A stretch of DNA of 11,441 bases from an uncultured Ruminococcus sp. GTDB lineage: Bacteria > Bacillota > Clostridia > Oscillospirales > Ruminococcaceae. Position 1 is the stretch's first letter. Each line of letters begins with the position of its first letter. The position numbers and the translations under genes are program-made. The stretch spans positions 1-11,441 of the forward strand of contig USCU01000015.1 in the NCBI GenBank assembly GCA_900553335.1, in the 5' to 3' direction. Shown here one piece after another: positions 1 to 6,274 of the stretch. Under the pieces are notes generated by a model. The model worked only from the letters and a program-made list of their open reading frames with translations, was not told the DNA's origin and did no database searches.

Positions 1-143
1 ATTAAATATGCAGCGTCAGAAAAAACCGCAACTGTACCTGCTGACGACTTCATCTTTGTAAAATAGCGTCTGCTGACTCCGTCAAAAAGCAAGGCGCATT
101 CGTCATTACTTAATTTGGTTTGAAGCTTTTGGATATTGTTCAA
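1..143 (-). CDS. Xaa-Pro aminopeptidase/dipeptidase (M24B), N-terminal fragment
   Basis: This partial gene runs off the left edge; only 47 codons are visible. It begins with TTG, whose TTGA overlaps the aroQ stop by 4 nt, and a GGAGGA ribosome binding site lies about 9 nt upstream. The peptide (NNIQKLQTKLSND...) has the helical start of the creatinase N-terminal domain, followed by a segment (SRRYFTKMKSSAGTV) resembling the 'NRRYLTGFSSSAG' region of prolidase/aminopeptidase P enzymes, which remove residues before proline using two metal ions. The catalytic domain is outside the window. In Bacillus subtilis the same neighbour order occurs (yqhS-yqhT, then efp), which supports the call. The 4-nt overlap suggests translational coupling to aroQ. 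Family assignment rests on a short stretch and on synteny. Confidence 0.7.
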   Translation of the reverse strand, partial: MNNIQKLQTKLSNDECALLFDGVSRRYFTKMKSSAGTVAVFSDAAYL

Positions 144-583
144 TTTTTATTCTCCTCCAAATCTATTAACGCATCAAGACCTAAAAAATAGCTTTTCTTT
201 CCATAACCTGAAATCTGTTTGATGCAGACCTCTTCAATTACAGAATTTGCTCTGAATCCTTCACGAGCATGAATATCGCTCAAATGAACCTCAACAACAG
301 GAATCTTAATCGCTTTTATAGCATCTCTTATTGCATAGCTGTAATGAGTGTATGCACCCGCATTTAAAACAACGCCATCAAATATTTTTCTCGCCTCATG
401 AAGCTTGTCAATTATCGCTCCCTCATGATTTGACTGAAAAATTTCACATTCAAGGCCTTTTGCCCTTGCGTTTTCCAAAATCTCATTATTGATACTCTCA
501 AATGAATCGTTACCGTAAATTCCCGGCTCTCTTTCTCCGAGCAAATTCAGATTAGGTCCGTGTATAACCAATACTTTTTTCAT
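140..583 (-). CDS. aroQ: 3-dehydroquinate dehydratase, type II
   Basis: Type II dehydroquinase converts 3-dehydroquinate to 3-dehydroshikimate, the third step of the shikimate pathway, as a cytoplasmic dodecamer. The ATG at 583 is chosen because it gives the classical start MKKVLVIHGPNLN and has a GGAGG 5-6 nt upstream; the open frame continues upstream, but that extension has no family character. Recognisable sites in the 147-aa product are GPNLN (9-13), Arg18 and catalytic Tyr23 in GEREPGIYG, SNHEGAIID (52-59), Asn74 in NAGAYTHYS, His100 in VEVHLSDIHAREGFR, and Arg107/Arg111. Length is typical (about 145-150 aa). The family usually has NPGAYTH where this protein has NAGAYTH. It is third in an operon running ruvX - TIM barrel - aroQ - peptidase, 34 nt after the previous stop. 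Confidence 0.96.
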   Translation of the reverse strand: MKKVLVIHGPNLNLLGEREPGIYGNDSFESINNEILENARAKGLECEIFQSNHEGAIIDKLHEARKIFDGVVLNAGAYTHYSYAIRDAIKAIKIPVVEVHLSDIHAREGFRANSVIEEVCIKQISGYGKKSYFLGLDALIDLEENKN

Positions 584-617
584 ACATTCCTCCGTTAAAT
601 GTTGAATATTCTTAAAA

Positions 618-1475
618 TTATTCCTCACAGGAAAGATAATACTGTTTCATAGTTAGTGCGTCCTCTGCCTGTGTACCTGCGCTTTCGCAGATAAATGTCG
701 GTGACAAACCTTTCTTTGCAACGATCTCCATCAAAGGCTCATAGTCAGGTCCAAATCCCTGATTGTTGTCAAAGGTAAGATGCTTTTTCTCACCGCCCGG
801 AACGGTAAACATAATTTTTGAAAAATGACTGTGAAAAACTTTCAGTCTGTCACTTCCAAGCTTATTCTCTACACTGATAAGCATTTGCTCATATTCTTTC
901 TTACCTTTAATATACCCAAATTCTCTTGCATTTAAGTGTCCGAAATCTATTGTGGGCAAAAATGTATCATCCAGCCGGCAAAGCTCAAGAACTTCATCTA
1001 AATCTCCGAGCTGATTTACCTTTCCCATAGTTTCGGGGCAGAACACTATTTCCTCAAATCCCTTCTCAACAGCCATTTTTCTTGCTCTTGTAATAGTATC
1101 CTTTGCAAGCTCCAAAGCTTCACTTCGTGAAATCTTTGCACATGAACCTGAATGGATAACGATTCTCTCAGCGCCTATACGTTTTGCCGCATCACAGCTT
1201 TGCAAAATATAGTTTATGCTGTTATCCCGCTTTTCCTCCTCTATTGAAGAAAGGGAAATAAAATACGGAGCGTGCAAAGACAGAGTGATTTTGCATTCCT
1301 CAGCATTTTTCTTAATGGCTTCGGCAGTTTTGTCCGTTACCTTAACTCCTCTTCCACATTGATATTCGTATGCATCAAGTCCCATTTCTTTCAAAAAAAG
1401 CGGTGCGTCGGTCGATGATTTATATTTTTTTGAAAAGCTCTCGCTATTTCCCGCAGGTCCGAATTTTGCAGGCAT
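618..1475 (-). CDS. Endonuclease IV-like TIM-barrel protein (AP endonuclease family 2)
   Basis: This 285-aa protein belongs to the xylose-isomerase-like/AP endonuclease 2 TIM-barrel superfamily. Most of the metal-ligand positions of endonuclease IV can be followed: His68 (LSLHAPY), His108 (VIHSGS), Glu148 (FCPETMG), Asp177 and His180 (IDFGHLNAR), His215 (VFHSHFS), His232 and Glu264 (FICESAG). The Asp of the family's DxH motif before His232 is not obvious, since the local sequence is GEKKH. An incision role at abasic sites in DNA repair is therefore plausible, but the protein could equally be a sugar-phosphate isomerase-like enzyme. The start MPAKFGPAGNSESF overlaps the ruvX stop by 1 nt (TAATG), so translation is probably coupled. 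The pairing with RuvX, a nucleic-acid enzyme, weakly favours a DNA role. Confidence 0.85.
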   Translation of the reverse strand: MPAKFGPAGNSESFSKKYKSSTDAPLFLKEMGLDAYEYQCGRGVKVTDKTAEAIKKNAEECKITLSLHAPYFISLSSIEEEKRDNSINYILQSCDAAKRIGAERIVIHSGSCAKISRSEALELAKDTITRARKMAVEKGFEEIVFCPETMGKVNQLGDLDEVLELCRLDDTFLPTIDFGHLNAREFGYIKGKKEYEQMLISVENKLGSDRLKVFHSHFSKIMFTVPGGEKKHLTFDNNQGFGPDYEPLMEIVAKKGLSPTFICESAGTQAEDALTMKQYYLSCEE

Positions 1476-1909
1476 TATTCTTCTCCCCTTTCTTTTTTCT
1501 TTCGTCTGTAATCAAGGTAGCTTTCTAAAATTATTGTTGCCGCAACAGTATCAACTATAGCCTTCCTCTTTTTACCTCTGACATTTGTTTCATTTAAAAT
1601 TCCGTGAGCGGAAACGGTTGTTGAACGCTCATCCCACATGTTTACGGGAATATCAGTTGCCTGATTCAAAGCGTCGGCAAAGGTTTTGCAAGCCTCCGCT
1701 CTCGGTCCGAAGCTTCCGTTCATGTTCAAAGGAAGTCCCACTACTATCTCGCCAACCTCATATTGATTTGCAATATGCGCCACCTTTGCGACAAGCATTT
1801 CAAATCGCCTTTCCTCTATTGTACCAATAGGAGATGCTAAAAACTCCGTTCTGTCACAAACCGCAAGACCTGTTCTTGCATCCCCATAATCTACTGCCAT
1901 AATTTTCAT
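1475..1909 (-). CDS. ruvX: Putative pre-16S rRNA nuclease / Holliday junction resolvase homologue YqgF
   Basis: RuvX/YqgF is a small RNase H-fold nuclease implicated in maturation of the 16S rRNA 5' end; the Holliday-junction resolvase name comes from fold similarity. The 144-aa product carries the family signatures: DYGDARTGLAV (7-17, Asp7 being a predicted catalytic acid), VVGLPLNMNGS (57-66), DERSTT (93-98) and the C-terminal DTVAATIILESYLD (120-133). The ATG at 1909 is preferred over an upstream in-frame TTG at 1918, which would leave no room for a ribosome binding site; a purine stretch (GAAGAGAG) lies 9-17 nt before the ATG. It is the first gene of a four-gene minus-strand operon. No clear promoter was found in the 192-bp gap upstream. 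Confidence 0.93.
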   Translation of the reverse strand: MKIMAVDYGDARTGLAVCDRTEFLASPIGTIEERRFEMLVAKVAHIANQYEVGEIVVGLPLNMNGSFGPRAEACKTFADALNQATDIPVNMWDERSTTVSAHGILNETNVRGKKRKAIVDTVAATIILESYLDYRRKKKERGEE

Positions 1910-2101
1910 AATTATCAACTCTCTTCAATAAGGGAAAATCACCCTTTTATTTTTGCTTGCCTTAATTTTTGTCTTGAATTGGTTTTAGTTTCCTGCGAGC
2001 TAATGCGGTAATGTATGGGAAAGTGCTTTATTGAGCTTTCGTGTACCAAGGCTGCTCCTAATTATTAATTGTCAACATAATTCCGCATTACGCATTACGC
2101 A
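1910..2101. other. Gene-free gap between the sirtuin gene and ruvX
   Basis: No coding frame with a ribosome binding site is seen here. On the minus strand a weak hairpin (AAGGG, 7-nt loop, CCCTT) sits about 20-40 nt upstream of ruvX. A lone TTGACA (minus, 2075-2070) has no -10 partner at a usable distance. The right end holds a tandem heptamer, annotated separately. The mixture of AATTAATAATT and GCATTAC words resembles the short repetitive intergenic sequences common in gut Clostridia, but a second copy is not present in this window. Confidence 0.4.
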
Positions 2102-2104
2102 TTA
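2084..2104. repeat. Three tandem copies of the heptamer CGCATTA
   Basis: Three perfect, adjacent 7-bp units (2084-2090, 2091-2097, 2098-2104) are visible. The last unit supplies the TAA stop codon of the sirtuin gene on the minus strand. This could be the edge of a miniature repetitive element that has landed at the 3' end of that gene, or simple slippage. Confidence 0.7.
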
Positions 2105-2824
2105 TGAATTAATTTTACTCATTACCTCACCGATCTTACCCCTTATAACTAAGTCACAGCTTGAATCATAAGAGGTTTGATCACGATTTATGAGTACAAG
2201 GTATTTTCCCTTGAAATATCTGACAAGCCCCGCAGCAGGATACACGACAAGACTTGTGCCTCCTATTATAAGCATATCAGCAGACTCAATAGCCGAAACT
2301 GCTCCGTTCATTGTGTTTTCATCAAGTCCCTCTTCATATAAAACAACATCGGGCTTTATAATACCTGAGCATTTTTCACATCTCGGTATTCCGTTTGAAT
2401 TCTTCATATAGTCAAAATCATAAGACTCTCCGCAGTTTTCACAATAGTTTCTCAAAACGCTTCCGTGAAGTTCAAAAACATTTTTGCTTCCCGCTTTTTG
2501 ATGAAGCCCGTCAATGTTTTGTGTTATTACCGCTTTAAGCTTTCCATGCCGCTCGAGTTCAGCAAGCTTTAAATGTGCAGCGTTTGGGAGCACTCCGTCT
2601 ATCAGCATTTTATCCTTATAAAATTTAAAGAAATCCTCTGTATGAGATTTATAGAAGCTGTGAGAAAGCATCACCTCCGGCGGATAGTCATACTTCTGAT
2701 TATAAAGACCGTCAGCGCTTCTGAAATCCGGAACTCCGCTCTCGGTCGAAACTCCCGCTCCTCCGAAAAAGACAATATTTTTCGATTCATCTATCATTTT
2801 ATTTAAGGCAATTATTTCGTCCAT
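2102..2824 (-). CDS. cobB: NAD-dependent protein deacylase (sirtuin, CobB/SIR2 family)
   Basis: Sirtuins remove acetyl or other acyl groups from protein lysines, consuming NAD+ and releasing nicotinamide and O-acyl-ADP-ribose. The 240-aa product has the complete set of motifs: the NAD-binding GGAGVSTESGVPDFRS (21-36), TQNIDGLH (101-108), catalytic His120 in ELHGS, a four-cysteine zinc site (Cys128, Cys131, Cys149, Cys152), the substrate-strand region IKPDVVLYEE (156-165), GGTSLVVYPA (188-197) and INRD (212-215). The ATG at 2824 is chosen because an AGAGGTG ribosome binding site precedes it and a promoter lies just upstream; a longer frame to 2875 would run through the promoter. It has its own promoter and sits between two terminated or separate units. 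There is no visible terminator after it, so read-through into ruvX is possible. Confidence 0.95.
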   Translation of the reverse strand: MDEIIALNKMIDESKNIVFFGGAGVSTESGVPDFRSADGLYNQKYDYPPEVMLSHSFYKSHTEDFFKFYKDKMLIDGVLPNAAHLKLAELERHGKLKAVITQNIDGLHQKAGSKNVFELHGSVLRNYCENCGESYDFDYMKNSNGIPRCEKCSGIIKPDVVLYEEGLDENTMNGAVSAIESADMLIIGGTSLVVYPAAGLVRYFKGKYLVLINRDQTSYDSSCDLVIRGKIGEVMSKINS

Positions 2825-2840
2825 AAAAACACCTCTGTTA

Positions 2841-2869
2841 ATTGTAACACTTTTACCATCATTTTTCAA
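2841..2869 (-). promoter_or_regulatory. Sigma-A-type promoter of the sirtuin gene
   Basis: On the minus strand a -35 TTGAAA (2869-2864) and a -10 TACAAT (2846-2841) are separated by exactly 17 bp. The predicted transcript starts about 10 nt before the AGAGGTG ribosome binding site of the sirtuin gene, giving a very short leader. Confidence 0.75.
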
Positions 2870-2894
2870 GGGCAATACGGCCTCTAAAAGGCAA

Positions 2895-2920
2895 GAAAAA
2901 ACGACCCGCCTATTGGCGAG
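2895..2920 (-). terminator. Intrinsic terminator after the CLC gene
   Basis: On the minus strand, CTCGCC-AATA-GGCGGG forms a 6-bp stem (one T-G wobble) closed by a 4-nt loop, followed by TCGTTTTTTC. It lies 44 nt beyond the CLC stop codon and upstream of the sirtuin promoter, cleanly separating the two transcripts. Confidence 0.75.
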
Positions 2921-2963
2921 CCGAATTCAAAAATTAAAGCAGAAAGCTGCCTATTAACTATGT

Positions 2964-4205
2964 TTAGCTGTTTATCCGTTTGTCGATAAACTCAGTTTTG
3001 GTTTTTGAATAAACTATTTTTTGAGAGTTATATAGCCCTCTGTATCCCGAAAGCATATATGCAACCGCACAGGCAATCGCATAAAGCACAATTCCTTCCA
3101 TTCCGAAAAGCTCAAGGCTCATAAAAAGCGATGTCAAAGGACAGTTTGTTACACCGCAGAACACCGCAATAAGACCGATCGACGATCCAAAAGAAAAATC
3201 AAGTCCTAAAAATCTTGACATGAAATTTCCAAATGCTGTTCCAACGAAAAAAGCAGGAACAATTTCTCCGCCCTTAAATCCGCAGCCTAAAGTAATACCT
3301 GTGAAAATTAACTTTAAAATAAAATGATGTCCTCCAACACTTTTTGAAAACGCATCTTCAATGAAGTCCATGCCTGCTCCGTTATAAGTCCTTGAACCGA
3401 CAATAAGCGTAAGCACAATTATCGCCGCCGAGCCTACAAGTATTCTTATATATTTATTCTCTGATATACGCTGAAAAACATGGTGAAACGCTTTTAAAAC
3501 TATGACAAACACCTCAGCGATCAATGCACACAAAACCGCCAGCAAAATAACCTTAAAAATTGTTAGGAGATTTGTTTTAGGTATACTTAAAACCGAAAAT
3601 CCCTCTGAGGATATCCCAAAAAACGAGGTAAAAGTATTTGCAACTACTGCCGCTAAAACGCTTGGAACTAAAGCCGAGTAGTGCATTATTCCAACGCTTG
3701 TAACCTCCATTGAAAATACAGCGCTTGTTATAGGAGTTCCGAAAATAGAGGAAAACCCTGCGCTCATTCCGCACATTGTAATTATACGCTGATCCTTTTC
3801 ATCAAGCCTTAAAAGCCTTCCTAAAGACGCTGAAAACGAACCGCCGATCTGAAGCGCTGCGCCCTCTCTTCCTGAAGAACCGCCGAAAAGATGCGTAATA
3901 ATTGTACTTGAAAAAATCAAAAGCATAGTCTTTAATGTCAGCTTTTCGTTATCTCTTACAGCCATTAAAACTAGGTTTGTTCCCTTATCATGCTTAAATC
4001 CAAGCGTTTGATAGCAAAAGACTATAAACAGTCCTGCGATAGGAAGAAAATATATTATAAAAGCATGACTCTGACGAAAACCTGTAACGCCGTCAAGCAT
4101 AATTCTGAACGCTCCGCCGACAACACTCATTACTCCGCCGACAAATAAGCTTATGACCACCCATTTTAAAAATTGAAGAACAAGATTTCTCCGGTATTTT
4201 AACAT
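2964..4205 (-). CDS. CLC-family anion channel/antiporter, divergent clade
   Basis: This 413-aa integral membrane protein shows the alternating hydrophobic segments of a CLC protomer. Visible landmarks are GREGAALQIGG (112-122, with Glu114 matching the external gating glutamate), KGGEIVPAFFVG (311-322, matching GxFxP) and GLYN (390-393, with Tyr392 matching the anion-coordinating tyrosine). It departs from textbook CLCs: the GSGIP loop is replaced by GTNLV (75-79), GREGP is GREGA, and the internal proton glutamate of CLC-ec1 (Glu203) is Val168 in FSMEVTS. From memory, G-x-N-L-[VI] loops occur in fluoride-type CLCs, so F-/H+ exchange or another anion is possible; no fluoride riboswitch was seen. 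Start choice is uncertain. The ATG at 4205 follows GAGGAG with only 1-nt spacing, and a TTG at 4259 would overlap the upstream gene by 32 nt. It follows the WYL regulator by 22 nt and is terminated at 2895-2920. Confidence 0.88.
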   Translation of the reverse strand: MLKYRRNLVLQFLKWVVISLFVGGVMSVVGGAFRIMLDGVTGFRQSHAFIIYFLPIAGLFIVFCYQTLGFKHDKGTNLVLMAVRDNEKLTLKTMLLIFSSTIITHLFGGSSGREGAALQIGGSFSASLGRLLRLDEKDQRIITMCGMSAGFSSIFGTPITSAVFSMEVTSVGIMHYSALVPSVLAAVVANTFTSFFGISSEGFSVLSIPKTNLLTIFKVILLAVLCALIAEVFVIVLKAFHHVFQRISENKYIRILVGSAAIIVLTLIVGSRTYNGAGMDFIEDAFSKSVGGHHFILKLIFTGITLGCGFKGGEIVPAFFVGTAFGNFMSRFLGLDFSFGSSIGLIAVFCGVTNCPLTSLFMSLELFGMEGIVLYAIACAVAYMLSGYRGLYNSQKIVYSKTKTEFIDKRINS

Positions 4206-4227
4206 TCTCCTCAAATGCTGTTTTAGA

Positions 4228-5220
4228 TTATCTATTGTATCCCTGCATAATTTTTTCAATTTGTGCTTTCGCCTCGTTTACAACTGTTTTTGGAGCGACA
4301 ACCTTAGCGTCACTTCCGAATCCGAAAAGCCATCCCCAGAAGGTTGGACTTATATTAACAGTAAGCTTTACAGTATAATAATCGTCATCGGCAACATTAA
4401 AATGAACGCCTTTTCCGAATTTGTCAATTATTGCGTTAAATACATTCGGCTTCACAGCAAGAATAATTTCCTCTTCTCTGCCGCCGAACATAGAAAATGT
4501 TGCACGCAGGCTTTTGGCAAACTGAATCTCATCGCTTGAGAGGGAATCGATTTCCTCGTTTAAAACCTTAACTTCCTTCATTCTGTCAACACGATAAGTT
4601 TTTATTGCACTTTCACCATCAGATATGCTGTGTGCAATAAAATAATAATTATCATTCTCCCATACAAGATGAAGCGGAGAAACAATATAATCCTCCTTGT
4701 GCTTTAAAACCTCTTTGCACTTATCATTGTATGTAAAATACTTGAATTTTATCTTCTTCTTGTCGTTCATTGCACCGTGTATGAAATTGATATTATAATA
4801 TACCGTTTCATTCGTGCTTCTCGGACGATTTTCAATATAAATGCTTCTCTTTAAGCTGTCGGAAAGATATTTTGAAGTCAGACCTTTTATCTTGTCAATA
4901 AGCTCGTTTGACTTCTTAATAGTTAAAAACCTACATGAAGAAACGGCGTCAACTAAAACAAATAACTCCTCAAGCTCAAAATTTCTGGAGGAAACAGAGT
5001 AAGCGTTTGAATGGCCGTCCTTCTGACAGGTAACATCCAACCCGAAATCCTGAAGTGTTGCTATATCGTCATAAACAGTTTTACGCTCAGCCTTTATCCC
5101 CATTCCCTCCAGCCTTGATATAATCTGTGCTACAGTAAGAGAATGCTTCTCGTCGGTTTCCCTCTCCAAAAGCTCCTTTAAGAGCAAAAGCTTTTGCTTT
5201 TGCCTAGACAATCCTGCCAT
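4228..5220 (-). CDS. WYL-domain transcriptional regulator (YafY type)
   Basis: This 330-aa DNA-binding regulator has three recognisable parts: an N-terminal winged HTH (about 7-76, including TVYDDIATLQDFGLDV), a central WYL ligand-sensing domain (about 148-220, with LVWENDNYYFIAHS holding the W187 and Y192/Y193 signature and TYRVDRMKEV with Arg210 and Arg213), and a C-terminal WCX-like region (about 250-325). WYL domains are known or thought to bind nucleic acids or small nucleotide ligands; several members respond to DNA damage or control phage-defence loci, while the ligand here is unknown. The ATG at 5220 has only a modest AGGG ribosome binding site, 9 nt upstream. The gene lies 79 nt after DUF896 and 22 nt before the CLC gene on one strand with no terminator between, so it probably belongs to one operon and may control the channel or itself. 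Confidence 0.92.
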   Translation of the reverse strand: MAGLSRQKQKLLLLKELLERETDEKHSLTVAQIISRLEGMGIKAERKTVYDDIATLQDFGLDVTCQKDGHSNAYSVSSRNFELEELFVLVDAVSSCRFLTIKKSNELIDKIKGLTSKYLSDSLKRSIYIENRPRSTNETVYYNINFIHGAMNDKKKIKFKYFTYNDKCKEVLKHKEDYIVSPLHLVWENDNYYFIAHSISDGESAIKTYRVDRMKEVKVLNEEIDSLSSDEIQFAKSLRATFSMFGGREEEIILAVKPNVFNAIIDKFGKGVHFNVADDDYYTVKLTVNISPTFWGWLFGFGSDAKVVAPKTVVNEAKAQIEKIMQGYNR

Positions 5221-5242
5221 AATAAAAACCCTAACCTTTCAT

Positions 5243-5256
5243 AAAGCGTTCGCTTT
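5243..5256. promoter_or_regulatory. Inverted repeat upstream of the WYL regulator (possible operator)
   Basis: AAAGCG-TT-CGCTTT is a perfect 6-bp inverted repeat with a 2-bp centre, lying 23-36 bp upstream of the regulator's start codon. Its position fits autoregulation by the WYL protein. It could also be a small RNA hairpin in the leader. No comparison site elsewhere in the window was found. Confidence 0.3.
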
Positions 5257-5299
5257 GTTTAAGATTGGGCCATGTAAGTAATAAGACAAATACGGTAAA

Positions 5300-5521
5300 T
5301 TAGCTTAACAACTTTCCTTTTTTTAAATCCTTTACATTTGTGATTGTTCCATCCGGATTTAAAATTCTTGCGTTTTCAAGCTGATTTGTAAGATCTCTTA
5401 CAAAGCCTCTTCTGTATTCGTCTCTCAATATCTTTTGTTCTTTCAGTTCTTCCTCGCTCAGTTCTCTCTCTTTACTAATTCTTGCGAGCTCGGATATTCG
5501 GTCAAGTTTTTTCTTGTCCAT
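5300..5521 (-). CDS. DUF896 / UPF0291 family protein (YnzC-like)
   Basis: This 73-aa cytoplasmic protein of unknown biochemical function matches the UPF0291 (DUF896) pattern: a helical hairpin with ISELARISKERELSEEELKEQKILRDEY (9-36), then GFVRDLTNQLENARILNPDGT (39-59) and a basic tail. In Bacillus subtilis the homologue ynzC is the last gene of the LexA-controlled yneA-yneB-ynzC operon, which links the family to the SOS response; its role there is not settled. The ATG at 5521 is preceded by a GGGGGT ribosome binding site and a perfect consensus promoter. Here the gene is divergent from a LexA-box promoter about 90-130 bp away. Downstream on the same strand come the WYL regulator and the CLC gene, with no visible terminator between them. 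Confidence 0.9.
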   Translation of the reverse strand: MDKKKLDRISELARISKERELSEEELKEQKILRDEYRRGFVRDLTNQLENARILNPDGTITNVKDLKKGKLLS

Positions 5522-5552
5522 TTTTTACCCCCAAATTGGAAAGTGTATTGTT

Positions 5553-5581
5553 ATTATATCAGAACAAAAACTGCTTGTCAA
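5553..5581 (-). promoter_or_regulatory. Perfect-consensus sigma-A promoter of DUF896
   Basis: On the minus strand a -35 TTGACA (5581-5576), a 17-bp spacer and a -10 TATAAT (5558-5553) match the consensus at all 12 positions. The predicted leader is about 25 nt and holds the GGGGGT ribosome binding site. The spacer contains GTTC, at most half of a LexA site. Confidence 0.9.
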
Positions 5582-5632
5582 TAGTCTTAGTACAAAAAAT
5601 TTCCCACTCAAAAAAAATTCAACGAAATTCGC

Positions 5633-5660
5633 TTGACTTATTTTTATTTAATGCTATCAT
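5633..5660 (+). promoter_or_regulatory. Promoter of the LexA-box operon
   Basis: A -35 TTGACT (5633-5638), a 16-bp spacer and a -10 TATCAT (5655-5660) predict a transcription start near 5667. That places the LexA-like dyad at about +6 to +17, a position where repressor binding would block initiation or escape. The divergent DUF896 promoter starts 52 bp to the left. Confidence 0.65.
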
Positions 5661-5672
5661 AATACTTGTAAA

Positions 5673-5684
5673 GAACATTTGTTC
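5673..5684. promoter_or_regulatory. LexA (SOS) box
   Basis: GAAC-ATTT-GTTC has the symmetrical GAAC-N4-GTTC core of the LexA/DinR operator of Bacillus and Clostridia. It sits between the plus-strand promoter and the first gene, 38 bp before the TTG start. The half-sites are perfect. It is the only GAAC-N4-GTTC dyad I noticed in this window. Confidence 0.7.
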
Positions 5685-5722
5685 TCATTCCCGTTGAAAT
5701 AATAAAGAAAGGAAAAATAATA

Positions 5723-5965
5723 TTGAAGGAACTTTATCTTAACTATCTTAATGACGCAAAAAAACTCTTTGAACGAATTCATGCTCTCAAGGAAGCAAAA
5801 CATCAGTGCTTCGATACTGACGAAATTAAAAGTCTTTGCACAAGAATTGAGCTTTTAACAACCGAAAGACTTGAGCTTTTGCGGGATGCAAAAGAAATAG
5901 CAAAATTTCTGACTGACGATGAGCTGGCAGAAATGATCTATATTTATCAAGGAAACGCCTGCTGA
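5723..5965 (+). CDS. Small helical protein of unknown function, first gene of a LexA-box operon
   Basis: I do not recognise this 80-aa protein. It is almost entirely helix-forming, charged and leucine-rich, with a probable coiled-coil or helical hairpin over residues 4-62 (FERIHALKEAKH ... IELLTTERLELLRDAKE) and no membrane segment. A single cysteine near each of residues 29 and 39 and a C-terminal Cys80 do not form a recognisable metal site. The start is TTG with AAAGGA 9 nt upstream; no ATG is available before the conserved-looking part. Its TGA overlaps the ATG of the next gene (TGATG), so the two are translationally coupled. This suggests a partner or antagonist, for example an anti-sigma-like or adaptor protein, of the HTH protein that follows. 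Such small pairs are also seen in phage-derived regulatory genes. Confidence 0.72.
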   Translation: MKELYLNYLNDAKKLFERIHALKEAKHQCFDTDEIKSLCTRIELLTTERLELLRDAKEIAKFLTDDELAEMIYIYQGNAC

Positions 5966-6255
5966 TGAAACGAGTATTTTACCCTGTCGATCTTTTTAAA
6001 AGTATTGCCGAAGAAAAAAGCGACAGTGAAGAGGTAATGAGCAGGCATCTAGCTATGAAAAGGGCATTATACTATGTAATCAACAACAATTTGACAAAAA
6101 CACAAAAAAGCTATATCATTTTATATTATAAACATGGAATGAAAGTTTGTGAAATTGCAGAGAAATACGGCGTAAACCGTTCTACCGTTTCAAGAACGAT
6201 AAAGCGTGCAAAAGAAAAGATTTTTAATATACTCAAGTATTATACTTTTTATTGA
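5965..6255 (+). CDS. Sigma-70 region 4-like HTH DNA-binding protein
   Basis: This 96-aa protein contains a region-4-type helix-turn-helix: LTKTQKSYIILYYKHGMKVCEIAEKYGVNRSTVSRTIKRAKEKI (43-86), with the recognition helix around NRSTVSRTIKRA. The region 2 needed for core polymerase binding and promoter melting is absent, so it is unlikely to act as a full sigma factor. It more resembles phage-type late regulators of the ArpU/DUF1492 kind or region-4-only modulators such as YlxM. It is translationally coupled to the 80-aa protein upstream, and both lie behind a promoter carrying a LexA box. Inference: a DNA-damage-inducible transcription modulator. The next gene starts 19 nt later with no terminator between. 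Confidence 0.82.
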   Translation: MKRVFYPVDLFKSIAEEKSDSEEVMSRHLAMKRALYYVINNNLTKTQKSYIILYYKHGMKVCEIAEKYGVNRSTVSRTIKRAKEKIFNILKYYTFY

Positions 6256-6274
6256 TATAGAATAGAGGTAGATT

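Noticed and set aside
2053..2075. TTGACA on the minus strand as a ruvX promoter
   Set aside because: No acceptable -10 hexamer occurs 16-18 bp downstream, and the word sits within repetitive AT-rich sequence.
4206..4259. TTG start at 4259 for the CLC gene
   Set aside because: It would overlap the WYL gene by 32 nt and its best ribosome binding site is about 12 nt away; the added 18 residues have no family support. The alternative at 4205 is also imperfect, so this is recorded as uncertain.
5561..5576. A second LexA box within the DUF896 promoter spacer
   Set aside because: Only one half-site (GAAC on the plus strand) is present; the other half does not match GTTC.
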